The notes beneath the pieces were generated by a model, which ran no database searches, was not told the DNA's origin, and saw nothing but the letters and a program-made list of their open reading frames with translations. The position numbers were made by a program, and so were the translations under genes. 64,000 bases of DNA, taken from positions 558,001 to 622,000 of the forward strand of contig NZ_CP034660.1 of assembly GCF_003971255.1 (NCBI RefSeq), written 5' to 3'. This DNA is from Colwellia sp. Arc7-635. Lineage in GTDB: Bacteria; Pseudomonadota; Gammaproteobacteria; Enterobacterales; Alteromonadaceae. How positions within the stretch are numbered: the first letter of the stretch is position 1; each line of letters begins with the position of its first letter. This document shows positions 17,720 to 26,473 of this stretch, one piece after another.

Positions 17720-18283
17720 ATGTCGAATATTGCCCTACTATTAATTGATTTTCAAAATGATTACTTCCCAAGTTACGAAGGTGCTAAATGGCCATTAGAA
17801 GGGACTGAATTAGCAGCAGAAAAGGCCGCAAGTTTAGTTGCCGCGTTTAGAAAACAAGCTTTACCTATTATTCATGTTCGTCACGAATTTCCGACCAACG
17901 AAGCTGCTTTTTTCTTGCCTAATTCTGATGGTGCTAAAATTCATAGTAGCGTTGCGCCAATAGCTGACGAAACTGTGGTATTGAAACATCAAATAAACAG
18001 TTTTAAAGATACTGAATTACAGCAAGTGCTGGAAAGCTTAGCGATTGAAAAACTGGTCATCGTGGGAGCCATGAGCCACATGTGTATTGACGCCGTAACG
18101 CGCGCTGCTGTTGATTTTGGTTACGAATGCCATGTTGCTCATGATGCCTGTGCAACATTAGCATTAGAGTTTAACGGTGTAGTCGTACCGGCTAAACAAG
18201 TGCAAGCAGCGTTTATGGCGGCATTAAGCTTTGGTTACTGCAATGTCGAAAGTAGCGCTGAACTATTAGCTTTAGTTAAGTAG
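17720..18283 (+). CDS. Cysteine hydrolase, isochorismatase family
   Basis: A 187-residue alpha/beta hydrolase with the family triad: Asp in LLIDFQNDYF (about 10), Lys in VVLKHQINSF (about 83), Cys in GAMSHMCIDAVTRAA (about 118). Members cleave amide or vinyl-ether bonds in substrates such as nicotinamide, N-carbamoylsarcosine or isochorismate; the substrate here is not evident. A GTG twelve codons upstream is also in frame, but AGAGAGA close before the ATG at 17720 supports the later start. It is divergent from the GlxA-type regulator, which probably controls it. Confidence 0.93.
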   Translation: MSNIALLLIDFQNDYFPSYEGAKWPLEGTELAAEKAASLVAAFRKQALPIIHVRHEFPTNEAAFFLPNSDGAKIHSSVAPIADETVVLKHQINSFKDTELQQVLESLAIEKLVIVGAMSHMCIDAVTRAAVDFGYECHVAHDACATLALEFNGVVVPAKQVQAAFMAALSFGYCNVESSAELLALVK

Positions 18284-18443
18284 AAGCCGTTAAAACGTTG
18301 TGGTCGCTTTATACGAACAGAAATCTATTGCTGATGATGAAGTGCTGCAAAATAAGAAGATTCGAACAGAGTCATCATATTCTAAACGATCATCAGACCC
18401 GAAAAATAAACTAGCACGCGATGCTTTTGATAAGGAAAATATA

Positions 18444-18821
18444 ATGCTAACCAACGAAAATGAAAATAAGGTATTACAAGCGGTAAAACTTGCCAGCGAA
18501 CAATGGAAAGCCGCTTTTAATCGTGGTGACTCTGTCGGTTGTGCTGCGCAATACGAAGTTGACGCGGTAATGAACGCGACGCCATTTGGTCAATTTAAAG
18601 GTCGCGAAGCTATTCAAGGGTTTTGGCAGCAGCTTATAGCCGATGGCTTTAGCGATGTTGACTATGTTGAACCCAAAATTACAGTGATTAATGAGCAAAG
18701 CGCGGTGTTAACGTCAGGCTGGAAAATGAATAATGCTTCAGGCGTTATCACAAACGAATTATGGGTATTACAAAGTGATGGTAGCGCTAAATTAAGAGAA
18801 GATGACTTTGCCGCGCAATAA
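18444..18821 (+). CDS. SnoaL/NTF2-like fold protein (DUF4440 type)
   Basis: A 125-residue cone-fold protein: helix VKLASEQWKAAFNRGD, then YEVDAVMNATPFGQFKGREAIQGFW, then alternating strands ending in LREDDFA. Such proteins act as small isomerases, hydrolases or ligand binders, so no reaction can be assigned. The frame is open back to 18300, but AAGGA sits 8 bases before the ATG at 18444 and the extra N-terminus is low-complexity, so I use the short form. It follows the cysteine hydrolase by 160 bases and may be co-expressed. Nothing is recognised in the 327 bases after it. Confidence 0.82.
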   Translation: MLTNENENKVLQAVKLASEQWKAAFNRGDSVGCAAQYEVDAVMNATPFGQFKGREAIQGFWQQLIADGFSDVDYVEPKITVINEQSAVLTSGWKMNNASGVITNELWVLQSDGSAKLREDDFAAQ

Positions 18822-19148
18822 CGCTAGCGCAGTTAAGTTAAGTTACTCCCGTAACAATATGAGTAATCAATAACGCCTAATCATTTCCTGCCAGTGCTAT
18901 AAAGTCATTAGCTTAATGGCCTAAGTGTTAACCCTAATGCTCGTTTAATACCAGAAGTTACCTTGCTAAATATCAGTATGGTAACTTTTCTACTTCATTA
19001 ATCCTTAACATCACTGCTGTACTCTGTAGAAATTCAAAATAGTAAAAATATATTCTTGAAAGCTTTGCTTTATTTGTCTCTCGATTATTGTAAGATACAT
19101 CGAAAATAGTAGCTCTTCTTGAGTTATGTTTTATAAAAAAGGATTTTT

Positions 19149-19697
19149 ATGTTTTCAACGTATCTAAAGTCGGTGCTGATTTTTAATCGCAGCCAAAATA
19201 AAGCCCCAAACGTTATTCTGGTATACCTCTTAATTTCGCTTGCTTGGCACCATAAGTTTTTTACTGATTTTTTTATTCACACCGGCAGTTTTGCTGAAAA
19301 ATTAAATTACGTATTATTAGAAAATAATCATCAATACTTTGTTGTTCTATGCTTCACGCTATTGTTTTTTATACTGCGTTTATCCTATCTCTACTTTGCC
19401 AACAAAACGGATCAATTTATTGACGCCGATGAACCGATTGAAACTAAAATTGGCAGCGACCAGCTATTTGCAGAAAATAAAGACGTTATTCGTTTAGTTG
19501 CACTGTTAGATGAAACCAAAGCCCAATTAGCCCAAGCTAAAGAAGCTGAGGCGCTTGCACGAACGGATAAAACTATCGCCATAGGTCAAGTGTTATCAAT
19601 ACAAGCTGAATTAGATTTAGCCTTAGCTGATATCGCTATTTTAAGTGCATCTAACCAAGAACTAAGGTCTGAATTTAGTGAGGTAGCAGTCAGCTAG
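19149..19697 (+). CDS. Two-helix membrane protein with C-terminal coiled coil
   Basis: A 182-residue protein that I do not recognise. Two transmembrane segments are seen, about residues 22-45 (VILVYLLISLAW...) and 62-85 (YFVVLCFTLLFFILRLSYL), joined by a short loop. A cytoplasmic tail of about 90 residues follows, rich in Ala, Leu, Glu and Lys and predicted as coiled coil (LVALLDETKAQLAQAKEAEA). AAAGGA precedes the ATG. The tail could mediate oligomerisation or tether a partner. It stands alone between long gaps. In the 398 bases downstream no gene is seen. Confidence 0.75.
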   Translation: MFSTYLKSVLIFNRSQNKAPNVILVYLLISLAWHHKFFTDFFIHTGSFAEKLNYVLLENNHQYFVVLCFTLLFFILRLSYLYFANKTDQFIDADEPIETKIGSDQLFAENKDVIRLVALLDETKAQLAQAKEAEALARTDKTIAIGQVLSIQAELDLALADIAILSASNQELRSEFSEVAVS

Positions 19698-20095
19698 CGC
19701 TTTAGTGACCTTACTCATAATTCAGTGCGGGCCATAAAATATTAAAACGTTTATGCCCGTCATTCCCTTTCAAAGCCGAACTTGCATTCGCGGATAGCTA
19801 AAAGCTAATAAGTCACTAGAGCAAAAAACGTAATGGAAGCTTTTGCTTAATGTTTACCTAACGACCAAATAAGTAAACTTTTCACGTTAGAACATTCCAT
19901 CATTTTCGTATTTTCTGAGCGTAAATAAAGTGACAAAAATTGATTAAATAGTCTGAGTGATCAGCACATATAAAAATAAGTAATATACATTAAGTAGAAT
20001 ATTCAAATTCGCTCTATAAAAATAATTGCCAACAAATAAATATTGAGTTAAAAATGCGAACTTAAGTGTATTTATATTTTTTAGAGTTTATTCAA

Positions 20096-20458
20096 ATGAC
20101 TAATTTAGCAATGTCACAAGAAAGTTTTAGTGTAGATAGAAATTTTTACGACGATAGAAATTATCCTCGTGGCATGAAACGCTCCGGCGACTTTACCTTA
20201 GCTGAGGCCGAGTATTTGGAGCGATATGGTGTTGCGCTAATGGCACTCGCTGCGGGCACGCGTTTACCTGTAACGGAAGAAGAGCAACATTTCGTTGAAG
20301 TGTGTAGTGGTAATGCGGCAGTCAGTAACACGCTTGAAAGGGCTTGGTTAAAATATCAAAACATCATTTTAACCCCGAAACAATTCCACACCCTATTTGG
20401 CCGAACGAAAGTTGAGGCAGACGAAGATACAGAGTCTGATCCTGACGACTTAGATTAA
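20096..20458 (+). CDS. maoP: MaoP (DUF413), Ori-macrodomain organising protein
   Basis: A 120-residue DUF413 protein. The signature FSVDRNFYDDRNYPRGMKRSG matches the family start, followed by GDFTLAEAEYLERYG, PVTEEEQHFVEVC and KQFHTLFGRT, and an acidic tail. In E. coli MaoP (formerly YifE) acts with the nearby maoS DNA site to confine the Ori macrodomain. A GTG ten codons upstream is in frame; the ATG at 20096 has AGAG about 10 bases before it, and another ATG follows at 20111. If a maoS-like site exists it would be in the 398-base upstream gap, where I could not identify one. Confidence 0.92.
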   Translation: MTNLAMSQESFSVDRNFYDDRNYPRGMKRSGDFTLAEAEYLERYGVALMALAAGTRLPVTEEEQHFVEVCSGNAAVSNTLERAWLKYQNIILTPKQFHTLFGRTKVEADEDTESDPDDLD

Positions 20459-20511
20459 TGTTTTAGTTTAAGTGTTTGTAGTAGCGATAATGCGAGGGAG
20501 CAGCGTTTAAG

Positions 20512-20544
20512 CTTAATAGGTTACTCTTGAAGTAACCTATTAAG
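20512..20544. terminator. Strong hairpin after maoP
   Basis: CTTAATAGGTTACT and AGTAACCTATTAAG form a perfect 14-bp stem with a 5-base loop; only a broken T-tract follows. Probably the maoP terminator. A second hairpin, CAGCCC/GGGCTG followed by ATTTTA, lies at 20602-20624 and also separates maoP from the convergent NTPase gene. Confidence 0.7.
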
Positions 20545-20676
20545 TGAGTTTGTTTATAAGCTCAGGCTTCATGAAGAGAAAACGAAAATGCTCACTTCCT
20601 ACAGCCCTACGTTTGATTGGGCTGATTTTAATTGTATACAGTGCTTCTGAGCTAGAAAGGCGTAATTCTCGTTTCT

Positions 20677-22416
20677 TCAGGTGTCAGTTGTTAGCGCAAT
20701 TCTTTCGGTGAGCCTAGTATTTATAGAACTCAGAGTTGCTTTTAATCCAAATATAGCCCCTAACCTTAAACTAGGCTCACTTTTTGAAATAAAATCATTC
20801 AAATATTCTACGTATAGTTTTATATTATTATTTTCAGAAGTGTAGTTATCTTCAATATTGTTATAATCAAATCTTTGATGTAAATAATGTGTAAAATTAA
20901 TAATATCAACGTTTGGCCATGTTGTTATTGCTTTCTCAAAATTGCATTTGTTAATATCTTTAAGGAATGGTTCTTGATTCCGATAAATATTAGATCTCAC
21001 ATCTTCCCATGATGAAATAAAAGCATCATTAAACCTATTTATTTGTTTAGCTTTTAATGCTTTTCTCACTTCTAAAGTTTTTTCTTGAAATAATTTATAT
21101 ATGTCTTCATTTAAGAAGTGGTTTTGTCTAACATATAAGTCTTTTTTAATTGATTTGAAGCAGTCTACATCTTTGTCTTTGCAAGTCTTCAATAAGTTTT
21201 CGCTAGATAAGTTTTTATCTGTAATATATTGATTATCAATTAATTCAATATACGTATCACAAGCAAAATACCATTCTTCGATTTCTATATTTTCTTTTTT
21301 ATTTATTAGATTTATTAGTTCAAGTACTCCTTTATTAAAATCATTTTCAGTCATTTTATGTCTTTGAAGGATATGGGTTACTTGACTTATAGGTGACTCA
21401 TTGACTGGTAATCTAAGTTCATTAACTATATTTTTAAATAAAAACTTACCATTGCAGCAAAAATCAATCAAATATTCATGATCTACGCCATAGTGAAGTA
21501 TTTTATGTAGTTTGCTTCGTCGTTTTTTATCTTCATTTTCATGCTCTTCTTTATCAATATCATGCCATTTTGTACTTGTCGCGCTTTTAATTTCCTCTAT
21601 TGAAAAACCTCTTTCGAATTTTGCATAACAAACAGTGATTACTTGTCGCAAGCAGTTAATTAAGGCACTTTGAATGTTTACGCCTTTTACTTGTTCAATT
21701 TCGTATTTTAATTTTTTAAATCTAACTAATGCACGCTTTAAAACCCTTATATTTGTAGAGTTTGTCTGCTCTATTAGTGATAAAAGTACGTCATTTAATT
21801 CTTGGGTTAATGTGCTTTTAAATTCTTTTGATAGAATTGATGCTATTTTTTCGTGACTATAATAAAATTTAACTTTGTCGTTAAACACTTTTTCAATGTC
21901 ATCTTTACATGTTATTTTTTCTTCATTAGCTATAACTACAATCTTTATATCTTTAGTTTCTGCTAGATTAAGGCATTCACCTAAGATATTTTGAATTGTT
22001 TCAACGTTAGTTATGCGCTCTAAATCATCTAATAGTATTACGACATTTTTTAACTCTGAATAAACTTTGTATTTAATAGCGCCAGAAATACCGTTCATAA
22101 TGCTGCCAATCCCTTTTTCTCCAAAAAACTGGCTTGTACCGCTTAGTACTTCAGAAATGATTGATGGAAATTTGGAATTATTACCGTTTCCTGTGATGGC
22201 AAGTGAAATGATTCTATCTCTGAAATCGTCAATATTTGATATTCCATATAATGACAAGTAGTGAACTTTGTGTTCAGTAAATTCTAATTCTAATTTATCC
22301 TTTAGTTCGCTGTGTATATAGTGAGTTTTTCCACTTCCCCAGCTTCCATCTAATAAAGCAACCGCAGGAAAACTGTCCTCTTTCAATAACTCTATTAAAT
22401 AGTTAGTGTTTTCCAT
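20677..22416 (-). CDS. KAP-like P-loop NTPase, possible defence gene
   Basis: A 579-residue protein. The N-terminal NTPase has Walker A DGSWGSGKTHYI near residue 27 and Walker B VVILLDDLERI, as in the KAP/STAND-related group. About 400 residues of helical, Lys/Glu/Asn-rich sequence without clear domains or membrane helices follow. KAP-like ATPases occur in mobile and anti-phage loci, but no toxin or nuclease partner is adjacent. GAGGA sits 6 bases before the ATG at 22416; a TTG four codons earlier is less likely. The gene is visibly richer in A+T and Asn/Ile/Lys codons than its neighbours, suggesting horizontal acquisition between maoP and the GST gene. Confidence 0.8.
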   Translation of the reverse strand: MENTNYLIELLKEDSFPAVALLDGSWGSGKTHYIHSELKDKLELEFTEHKVHYLSLYGISNIDDFRDRIISLAITGNGNNSKFPSIISEVLSGTSQFFGEKGIGSIMNGISGAIKYKVYSELKNVVILLDDLERITNVETIQNILGECLNLAETKDIKIVVIANEEKITCKDDIEKVFNDKVKFYYSHEKIASILSKEFKSTLTQELNDVLLSLIEQTNSTNIRVLKRALVRFKKLKYEIEQVKGVNIQSALINCLRQVITVCYAKFERGFSIEEIKSATSTKWHDIDKEEHENEDKKRRSKLHKILHYGVDHEYLIDFCCNGKFLFKNIVNELRLPVNESPISQVTHILQRHKMTENDFNKGVLELINLINKKENIEIEEWYFACDTYIELIDNQYITDKNLSSENLLKTCKDKDVDCFKSIKKDLYVRQNHFLNEDIYKLFQEKTLEVRKALKAKQINRFNDAFISSWEDVRSNIYRNQEPFLKDINKCNFEKAITTWPNVDIINFTHYLHQRFDYNNIEDNYTSENNNIKLYVEYLNDFISKSEPSLRLGAIFGLKATLSSINTRLTERIALTTDT

Positions 22417-22592
22417 CTTTTTCCTCAAGTACTTTTAATTTAATGAAATTTATATTCAATTAAATCTCTTGTTGCATTCTTTACAATTCAGGCAGAACCA
22501 TTCAAATGCTTTTTGTTAATTTCCATAGGGCATACATTGTGTTATTAGATTTAACTTTGATTATGCCAAGCGGCAGCTAAGCAATGAGTATG

Positions 22593-23261
22593 CTACTTTT
22601 CGCCGCAATACATTTGTTTTATTTTGATGAACCATTGCTCAACAGGTTCACTGAAATCTGACACTGTGAATGTTTGGCTAGTGGCAATAAGCCATTGTAA
22701 GGTGCCGAAAGCGATAAAGTCAGCATACAAAGGAGTGGGGCCGCCGATAAACTCTGATTTGGTTAAGTAGGCATCTAAAACACTGAGCTTGCTTAGTAGG
22801 CTTGTTTTGGCTGTTTGATAATTTTCTGCTTGTATAGATTCTAAGTTTTCACCAAAAAACTGCTCACGAGAAGTTCTAAAGTAATTTTTATCTTTTTCCT
22901 GCAAGCAATCATGAATATCTGCAATGACCATTTTCGCTATATCGCCATGTAAAGAACTTGCCCAAGCGTCAATAAATTTAGCTAAGGTTTTGCCTTCTGG
23001 AGAATTAAATAACGAGGGTGCTAAAGGATACTTTTCTTCTAAATGTTCAACAATATGAAAAGAGTCGTTAATGGCAATGTTGTCATCAACTAACACCGGG
23101 ACCGCTTTAAACTCGCCATTAGGTATTTTTTCTATCTCGGTAAATGCGGTATCAAGGCCAGCAAAGTCTACTTGCTTGTGTAATAAGGCTAAGCGTACTC
23201 GCCAGCAATAAGGGCTAAAGATTAGGTTGTTTTTACCGGCTAATTCATAAAGCTTGATCAT
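22593..23261 (-). CDS. Glutathione S-transferase family protein
   Basis: A 222-residue GST. The N-terminal thioredoxin-fold domain (about 1-80) contains SPYCWRVRLALLHK, with a Ser-x-x-Cys where the catalytic residue of many bacterial GSTs lies, and the cis-Pro segment KAVPVLVDDN followed by INDSFHIVEHLEEKYP. A helical C-terminal domain contains GGPTPLYADFIAFG. The substrate is unknown. It is monocistronic. The 373 bases upstream, before dusA, show no other gene. Confidence 0.93.
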   Translation of the reverse strand: MIKLYELAGKNNLIFSPYCWRVRLALLHKQVDFAGLDTAFTEIEKIPNGEFKAVPVLVDDNIAINDSFHIVEHLEEKYPLAPSLFNSPEGKTLAKFIDAWASSLHGDIAKMVIADIHDCLQEKDKNYFRTSREQFFGENLESIQAENYQTAKTSLLSKLSVLDAYLTKSEFIGGPTPLYADFIAFGTLQWLIATSQTFTVSDFSEPVEQWFIKIKQMYCGEK

Positions 23262-23634
23262 TTTTAAGTCTCATTGATTGACGTTGTTAGGGTTACTTGA
23301 TTTCATCATTATTTCATCACAAGTTGGCTGGCAGCTTATGTCACTTTTAATATCTATCATGATAATACTTTCAGCTGTAGACCTTGTTAAGCCATTCAAG
23401 CTACATTAAAAACTGATGATTTTCAATTTCTTGAATTCGTTTTTTGCCATAAATTAAGGTGAGTTCTTTTTTACGGAATATTTCAGGTTCTCAGTGTATA
23501 ATCGCCATGTTTTTCACGATGATGTATCGAGCCGCTAAAGCCATTGTTAGCTTTAATAGCTCTGCCATTGTTGGTGAAATCATCATGATTTATATCGTTT
23601 ATAGTTTTTAAAGTACATCGAACAAGGTAATAGT

Positions 23635-24657
23635 GTGTCAAACCAAGTAAAACAGCCAAGCTTAACAAACCCAATTAGTCATCGTCTTTCCATTGCACCT
23701 ATGCTGGATTGGACAGATCGTCATTGCCGCTATTTTTATCGCGTTATGTCTAAGCATACTGTGCTTTATACCGAAATGGTGACGACTGGCGCAATACTGC
23801 ATGGTAAAGGTAATTACTTAGCCTATAACGAGCAAGAACATCCGTTGGTGTTACAGCTGGGCGGTAGTGATGTTAAAGCGATGACTGAGTGTGCAAAAAT
23901 GGCTGAGCAGCATGGTTATGATGAGATCAACATTAATGTTGGTTGTCCGTCAGACCGTGTGCAAAACGGTAAGTTTGGTGCTTGTTTAATGGCTGAGCCA
24001 GAACTTGTTGCTGATTGTGTGGCGAGTATGCAAAACGCGACCAATATCCCTACCACGGTAAAGTCTCGCATCGGTATTGATGACTTAGATAGCTATGAAT
24101 TTTTACAGCAATTTTTAACCACGGTAAGCGCTGCAGGTTGTCAGCATTTTATTATTCATGCGCGTAAAGCTTGGTTGAGTGGTTTAAGCCCAAAGCAAAA
24201 TAGAGATATTCCGCCGTTAGACTACGAAAGAGTGTATCAACTGAAACGAGACTTCCCAAAATTAGAAATCTCAATTAATGGCGGCATAACAACTTTCGAA
24301 CAAGCGAATGAGCATATGCAGCATATTGATGGCGTGATGATTGGTCGTGAAGTTTACCAAAATCCTTATATGCTGGCTGAAGCTGATAATGCTATTTGGC
24401 AAGCCGGTGTCGAGGTTAAGTCGCGCGAAGCTGTGATGAATGAAATGATTACTTACATCGAGCAGCATGTGGCAAGTGGTGGTCGCGCCTGGCATGTTGC
24501 GAGACACATGTTAGGTTTATGCAATGGTTTGGCTGGCGCTAAGCAATTTCGTCGTTATTTAAGTGAAAACGCGAATGGCCAAGGTGTTGGTGGCGAAGTG
24601 CTAGAGCAAGCTTTTGCTAGGGTAGTGCAGCTTAATCCTGATTTAGCGGTTATTTAG
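23635..24657 (+). CDS. dusA: tRNA-dihydrouridine(20/20a) synthase DusA
   Basis: An FMN enzyme reducing uridine 20/20a in the tRNA D-loop. It has 340 residues with [16 protein letters not shown] near the N-terminus, the catalytic loop [19 protein letters not shown] (Cys in ACLM as general acid) and FMN-binding INGGITT and [12 protein letters not shown]. The conserved [10 protein letters not shown] segment marks the DusA rather than DusB/C subfamily. The start is GTG with AAGG 8 bases upstream; no ATG is in frame nearby. Downstream is a small sigma-54-type gene in the position where E. coli has pspG next to dusA. Confidence 0.96.
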   Translation: MSNQVKQPSLTNPISHRLSIAPMLDWTDRHCRYFYRVMSKHTVLYTEMVTTGAILHGKGNYLAYNEQEHPLVLQLGGSDVKAMTECAKMAEQHGYDEININVGCPSDRVQNGKFGACLMAEPELVADCVASMQNATNIPTTVKSRIGIDDLDSYEFLQQFLTTVSAAGCQHFIIHARKAWLSGLSPKQNRDIPPLDYERVYQLKRDFPKLEISINGGITTFEQANEHMQHIDGVMIGREVYQNPYMLAEADNAIWQAGVEVKSREAVMNEMITYIEQHVASGGRAWHVARHMLGLCNGLAGAKQFRRYLSENANGQGVGGEVLEQAFARVVQLNPDLAVI

Positions 24658-24659
24658 CT

Positions 24660-24677
24660 AACGGTTCGCCGTTTTCC
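24660..24677 (+). terminator. Likely terminator of dusA (UUCG tetraloop)
   Basis: AACGG-TTCG-CCGTT followed by TTCCTT directly after the dusA stop: a short stem with the stable UUCG loop and a brief U-run. Confidence 0.55.
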
Positions 24678-24784
24678 TTAAGTATGGCTTAGCTAGCCTT
24701 AGCTATTTTTTAATGATGGCTAGCTAGGCTGTTTGCTGCTTTTTTACCTTCTGAAATATTGCGTATCACTTTTGTTAAAAGTCA

Positions 24785-24798
24785 CTACTAATTAGTAG
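24785..24798. promoter_or_regulatory. Candidate enhancer-binding palindrome upstream of the sigma-54 promoter
   Basis: CTACTAATTAGTAG is a perfect 14-bp palindrome centred about 115 bp upstream of the -24 element at 24903. Its inner ACTA/TAGT halves resemble the dyads upstream of the psp operon, so it may bind the same PspF-like activator. No activator gene is in the window. Confidence 0.4.
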
Positions 24799-24902
24799 AT
24801 TTAACCACCTGAGTGTAATCTCATCATTTATTTAATCTTTAGTTCACTTTACGGTAAATTAAATTTCTATTTAAAACAGTGATTTAACTTTTTATTCGAT
24901 CC

Positions 24903-24919
24903 TTGGCACAACCTTTGTA
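24903..24919 (+). promoter_or_regulatory. Sigma-54-type (-24/-12) promoter
   Basis: TTGGCAC-N4-TTTGTA has the GG and GT pairs 12 bp apart as required by sigma-54. It is nearly the same as the psp operon promoter at 26913-26929. It lies about 75 bases upstream of the start of the 32-codon gene. Confidence 0.8.
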
Positions 24920-24991
24920 AGTGTTTATGCAACTTAACTTGTAACAAGTTATAAATTACAGCTGTTTGAACTGCTAAAAAGGAATGATGCA

Positions 24992-25090
24992 ATGCCAAGC
25001 TTAACCATGTTATTTACTTTATTTATGTTACCGGGCGTTTGTATGCTCGCCACTTCGTTAATTGTGGCTCGATTAGAACAAGGGAAGTAA
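24992..25090 (+). CDS. 32-residue membrane peptide at the pspG position
   Basis: A very small gene encoding MPSLTMLFTLFMLPGVCM... and ending ARLEQGK: one hydrophobic helix of about 22 residues with a short charged C-terminus. AAGGA sits 8 bases before the ATG. A sigma-54-type promoter like that of the psp operon lies upstream, with a possible enhancer palindrome. In E. coli the PspF-regulated membrane protein gene pspG lies beside dusA. The sequence does not resemble the longer E. coli PspG, so I infer shared location and regulation, not proven homology. Expected role: envelope-stress membrane peptide. Confidence 0.65.
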   Translation: MPSLTMLFTLFMLPGVCMLATSLIVARLEQGK

Positions 25091-25227
25091 TATTACGTTG
25101 CTTACGCTAAACGTTACATGCTTTATCTTTATTGACTAGAGATAGTAAACACTGACCATGCGGTGTTCACAACCTTGTTCTTAATGGTGTTTCAAATTGT
25201 CGCTTCTAAGCCTTGCTTTCAATCATG

Positions 25228-25344
25228 ACTTTCGATGTTATTTTGCAATGATAGCTTTCGATGTTAGCTTGCAATGATAGCTTTCGATGTTAGCTTTCGA
25301 TGTTAGTTTTCGATGTTAGTTTTCGATGTTAGCTTTCAATGTTA
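25228..25344. repeat. Tandem array A: nine copies of a 13-bp unit
   Basis: Nine consecutive 13-bp units close to GCTTTCGATGTTA. Two variant units (T/GCTTGCAATGATA type) alternate with the consensus in the first half; later copies are nearly identical. The period is not a multiple of three and no ORF crosses it, so it is noncoding. Confidence 0.9.
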
Positions 25345-25372
25345 TTTTTCAAGCGCAATTCCTAATGTACTC

Positions 25373-25437
25373 CTCAAACGCAATTTTCAAATGCACTGCT
25401 TAAATGAAACTCTCAAACGTAACTCTCAAATGTAATT
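25373..25437. repeat. Tandem array B: five copies of a second 13-bp unit
   Basis: Five 13-bp units of the type CTCAAACGYAACT/CTCAAATGTAATT, 28 bases after array A and with the same period but a different sequence. A degenerate copy (TTCAAGCGCAATT) lies between the arrays. The rest of the 938-base gap 24658-25594 holds only the sigma-54 gene already listed. Confidence 0.8.
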
Positions 25438-25594
25438 ATCAGCAGTCACTCTTAATTATCACTTTATGCCGCCATTGAAAGATCAATTCTGCTTACCGGG
25501 ATCATTGACTGAAATATCCCGGTATCTAAATGCTGTACATTGAGCTTGAACTCGGCTAATTTTGCAAGATATTGATGAGTGAGGCTTTTAGATT

Positions 25595-26473
25595 ATGACG
25601 TATTTTCAACAATTAATTTCCTGTGTCGACTTGCACGCTATGCTCGATAGTAAAGATCTTGTGATATTAGATGCGAGTATTCCGCCTGTGGGTAATATGG
25701 CCGCAGCCAAGCATAGCTGGCCAAAGCATCGTCTGCCAAATGCTCAGCGTTTCGATTTAAACCAAGATTTTTCGGATTTAAACAGCCATTTACCTCATAC
25801 CATGCCATCTGCTGCGCATTTTGAAGCGGCAGCGAAAAAATTGGGCATTAATCAAGAAAGCCAAATCGTGGTTTACGATGATTTAGGACTATTTTCTGCA
25901 GCACGCGCTTGGTATATGTTCAAAGCTATGGGCCATAAAAATGTGGCGGTACTCGATGGTGGTTTACCGCATTGGTTGAAGTTAAATAAACCTGTTGCGA
26001 GTAAATCTATCAATTTTAATACGGATAAAGAGCAAGGTGTCGGTAACTTTGTCGCAAAAGAAGACGAAAGTTACTTTTGTGATTGGAACGAAATTGAAGC
26101 GCAAACACGATCAAAAAATAAAGTTATTCTCGATGCACGTGCTAGTCGACGCTTTAAAGGTTTAGATGCCGAGCCTCGCGAGGGTGTGCGCAGTGGTCAT
26201 ATGCGTAACGCTAAAAACTTACCTTACAATGGTTTGTTAACCGAGGGGTTGTTGAAGTCACCGGCAGAGCTTGAACAAATTTTCACTAAAATTAATAGTG
26301 GCGATGACGGCATGATCATGAGTTGTGGCTCTGGTGTCACGGCTTGTATTTTGGTTTTAGCTGCTGAGCTATGTGGCCGTAAAAATGTGCAAGTATATGA
26401 CGGCTCATGGAGTGAGTGGGGCTCATTGCCAAATACACGCGTAGAGTCTGACAGCGATAATACTACGACTTAA
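25595..26473 (+). CDS. sseA: Sulfurtransferase, 3-mercaptopyruvate type (two-domain rhodanese)
   Basis: A 292-residue tandem-rhodanese protein. The N-terminal inactive domain (about 1-150; VVYDDLGLFSAARAWYMFKA) precedes the catalytic domain with VILDARASRRFKGLDAEPRE and the active loop MSCGSGVTACILVLA. The CGSGVTA loop is typical of 3-mercaptopyruvate sulfurtransferases, as opposed to the CRKGVT-like loop of thiosulfate enzymes. It transfers sulfane sulfur to thiols or cyanide and contributes to H2S production. GAGG lies upstream of the ATG. It stands alone between the tandem arrays and the psp operon. Confidence 0.92.
   Translation: MTYFQQLISCVDLHAMLDSKDLVILDASIPPVGNMAAAKHSWPKHRLPNAQRFDLNQDFSDLNSHLPHTMPSAAHFEAAAKKLGINQESQIVVYDDLGLFSAARAWYMFKAMGHKNVAVLDGGLPHWLKLNKPVASKSINFNTDKEQGVGNFVAKEDESYFCDWNEIEAQTRSKNKVILDARASRRFKGLDAEPREGVRSGHMRNAKNLPYNGLLTEGLLKSPAELEQIFTKINSGDDGMIMSCGSGVTACILVLAAELCGRKNVQVYDGSWSEWGSLPNTRVESDSDNTTT

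Noticed and set aside
18300-18443. N-terminal extension of the SnoaL-like protein
   Set aside because: Frame is open but lacks a ribosome-binding site and domain similarity; AAGGA before 18444 marks the start.
25228-25437. CRISPR array
   Set aside because: Units are 13 bp, directly adjacent with no spacers, and no cas genes are present.
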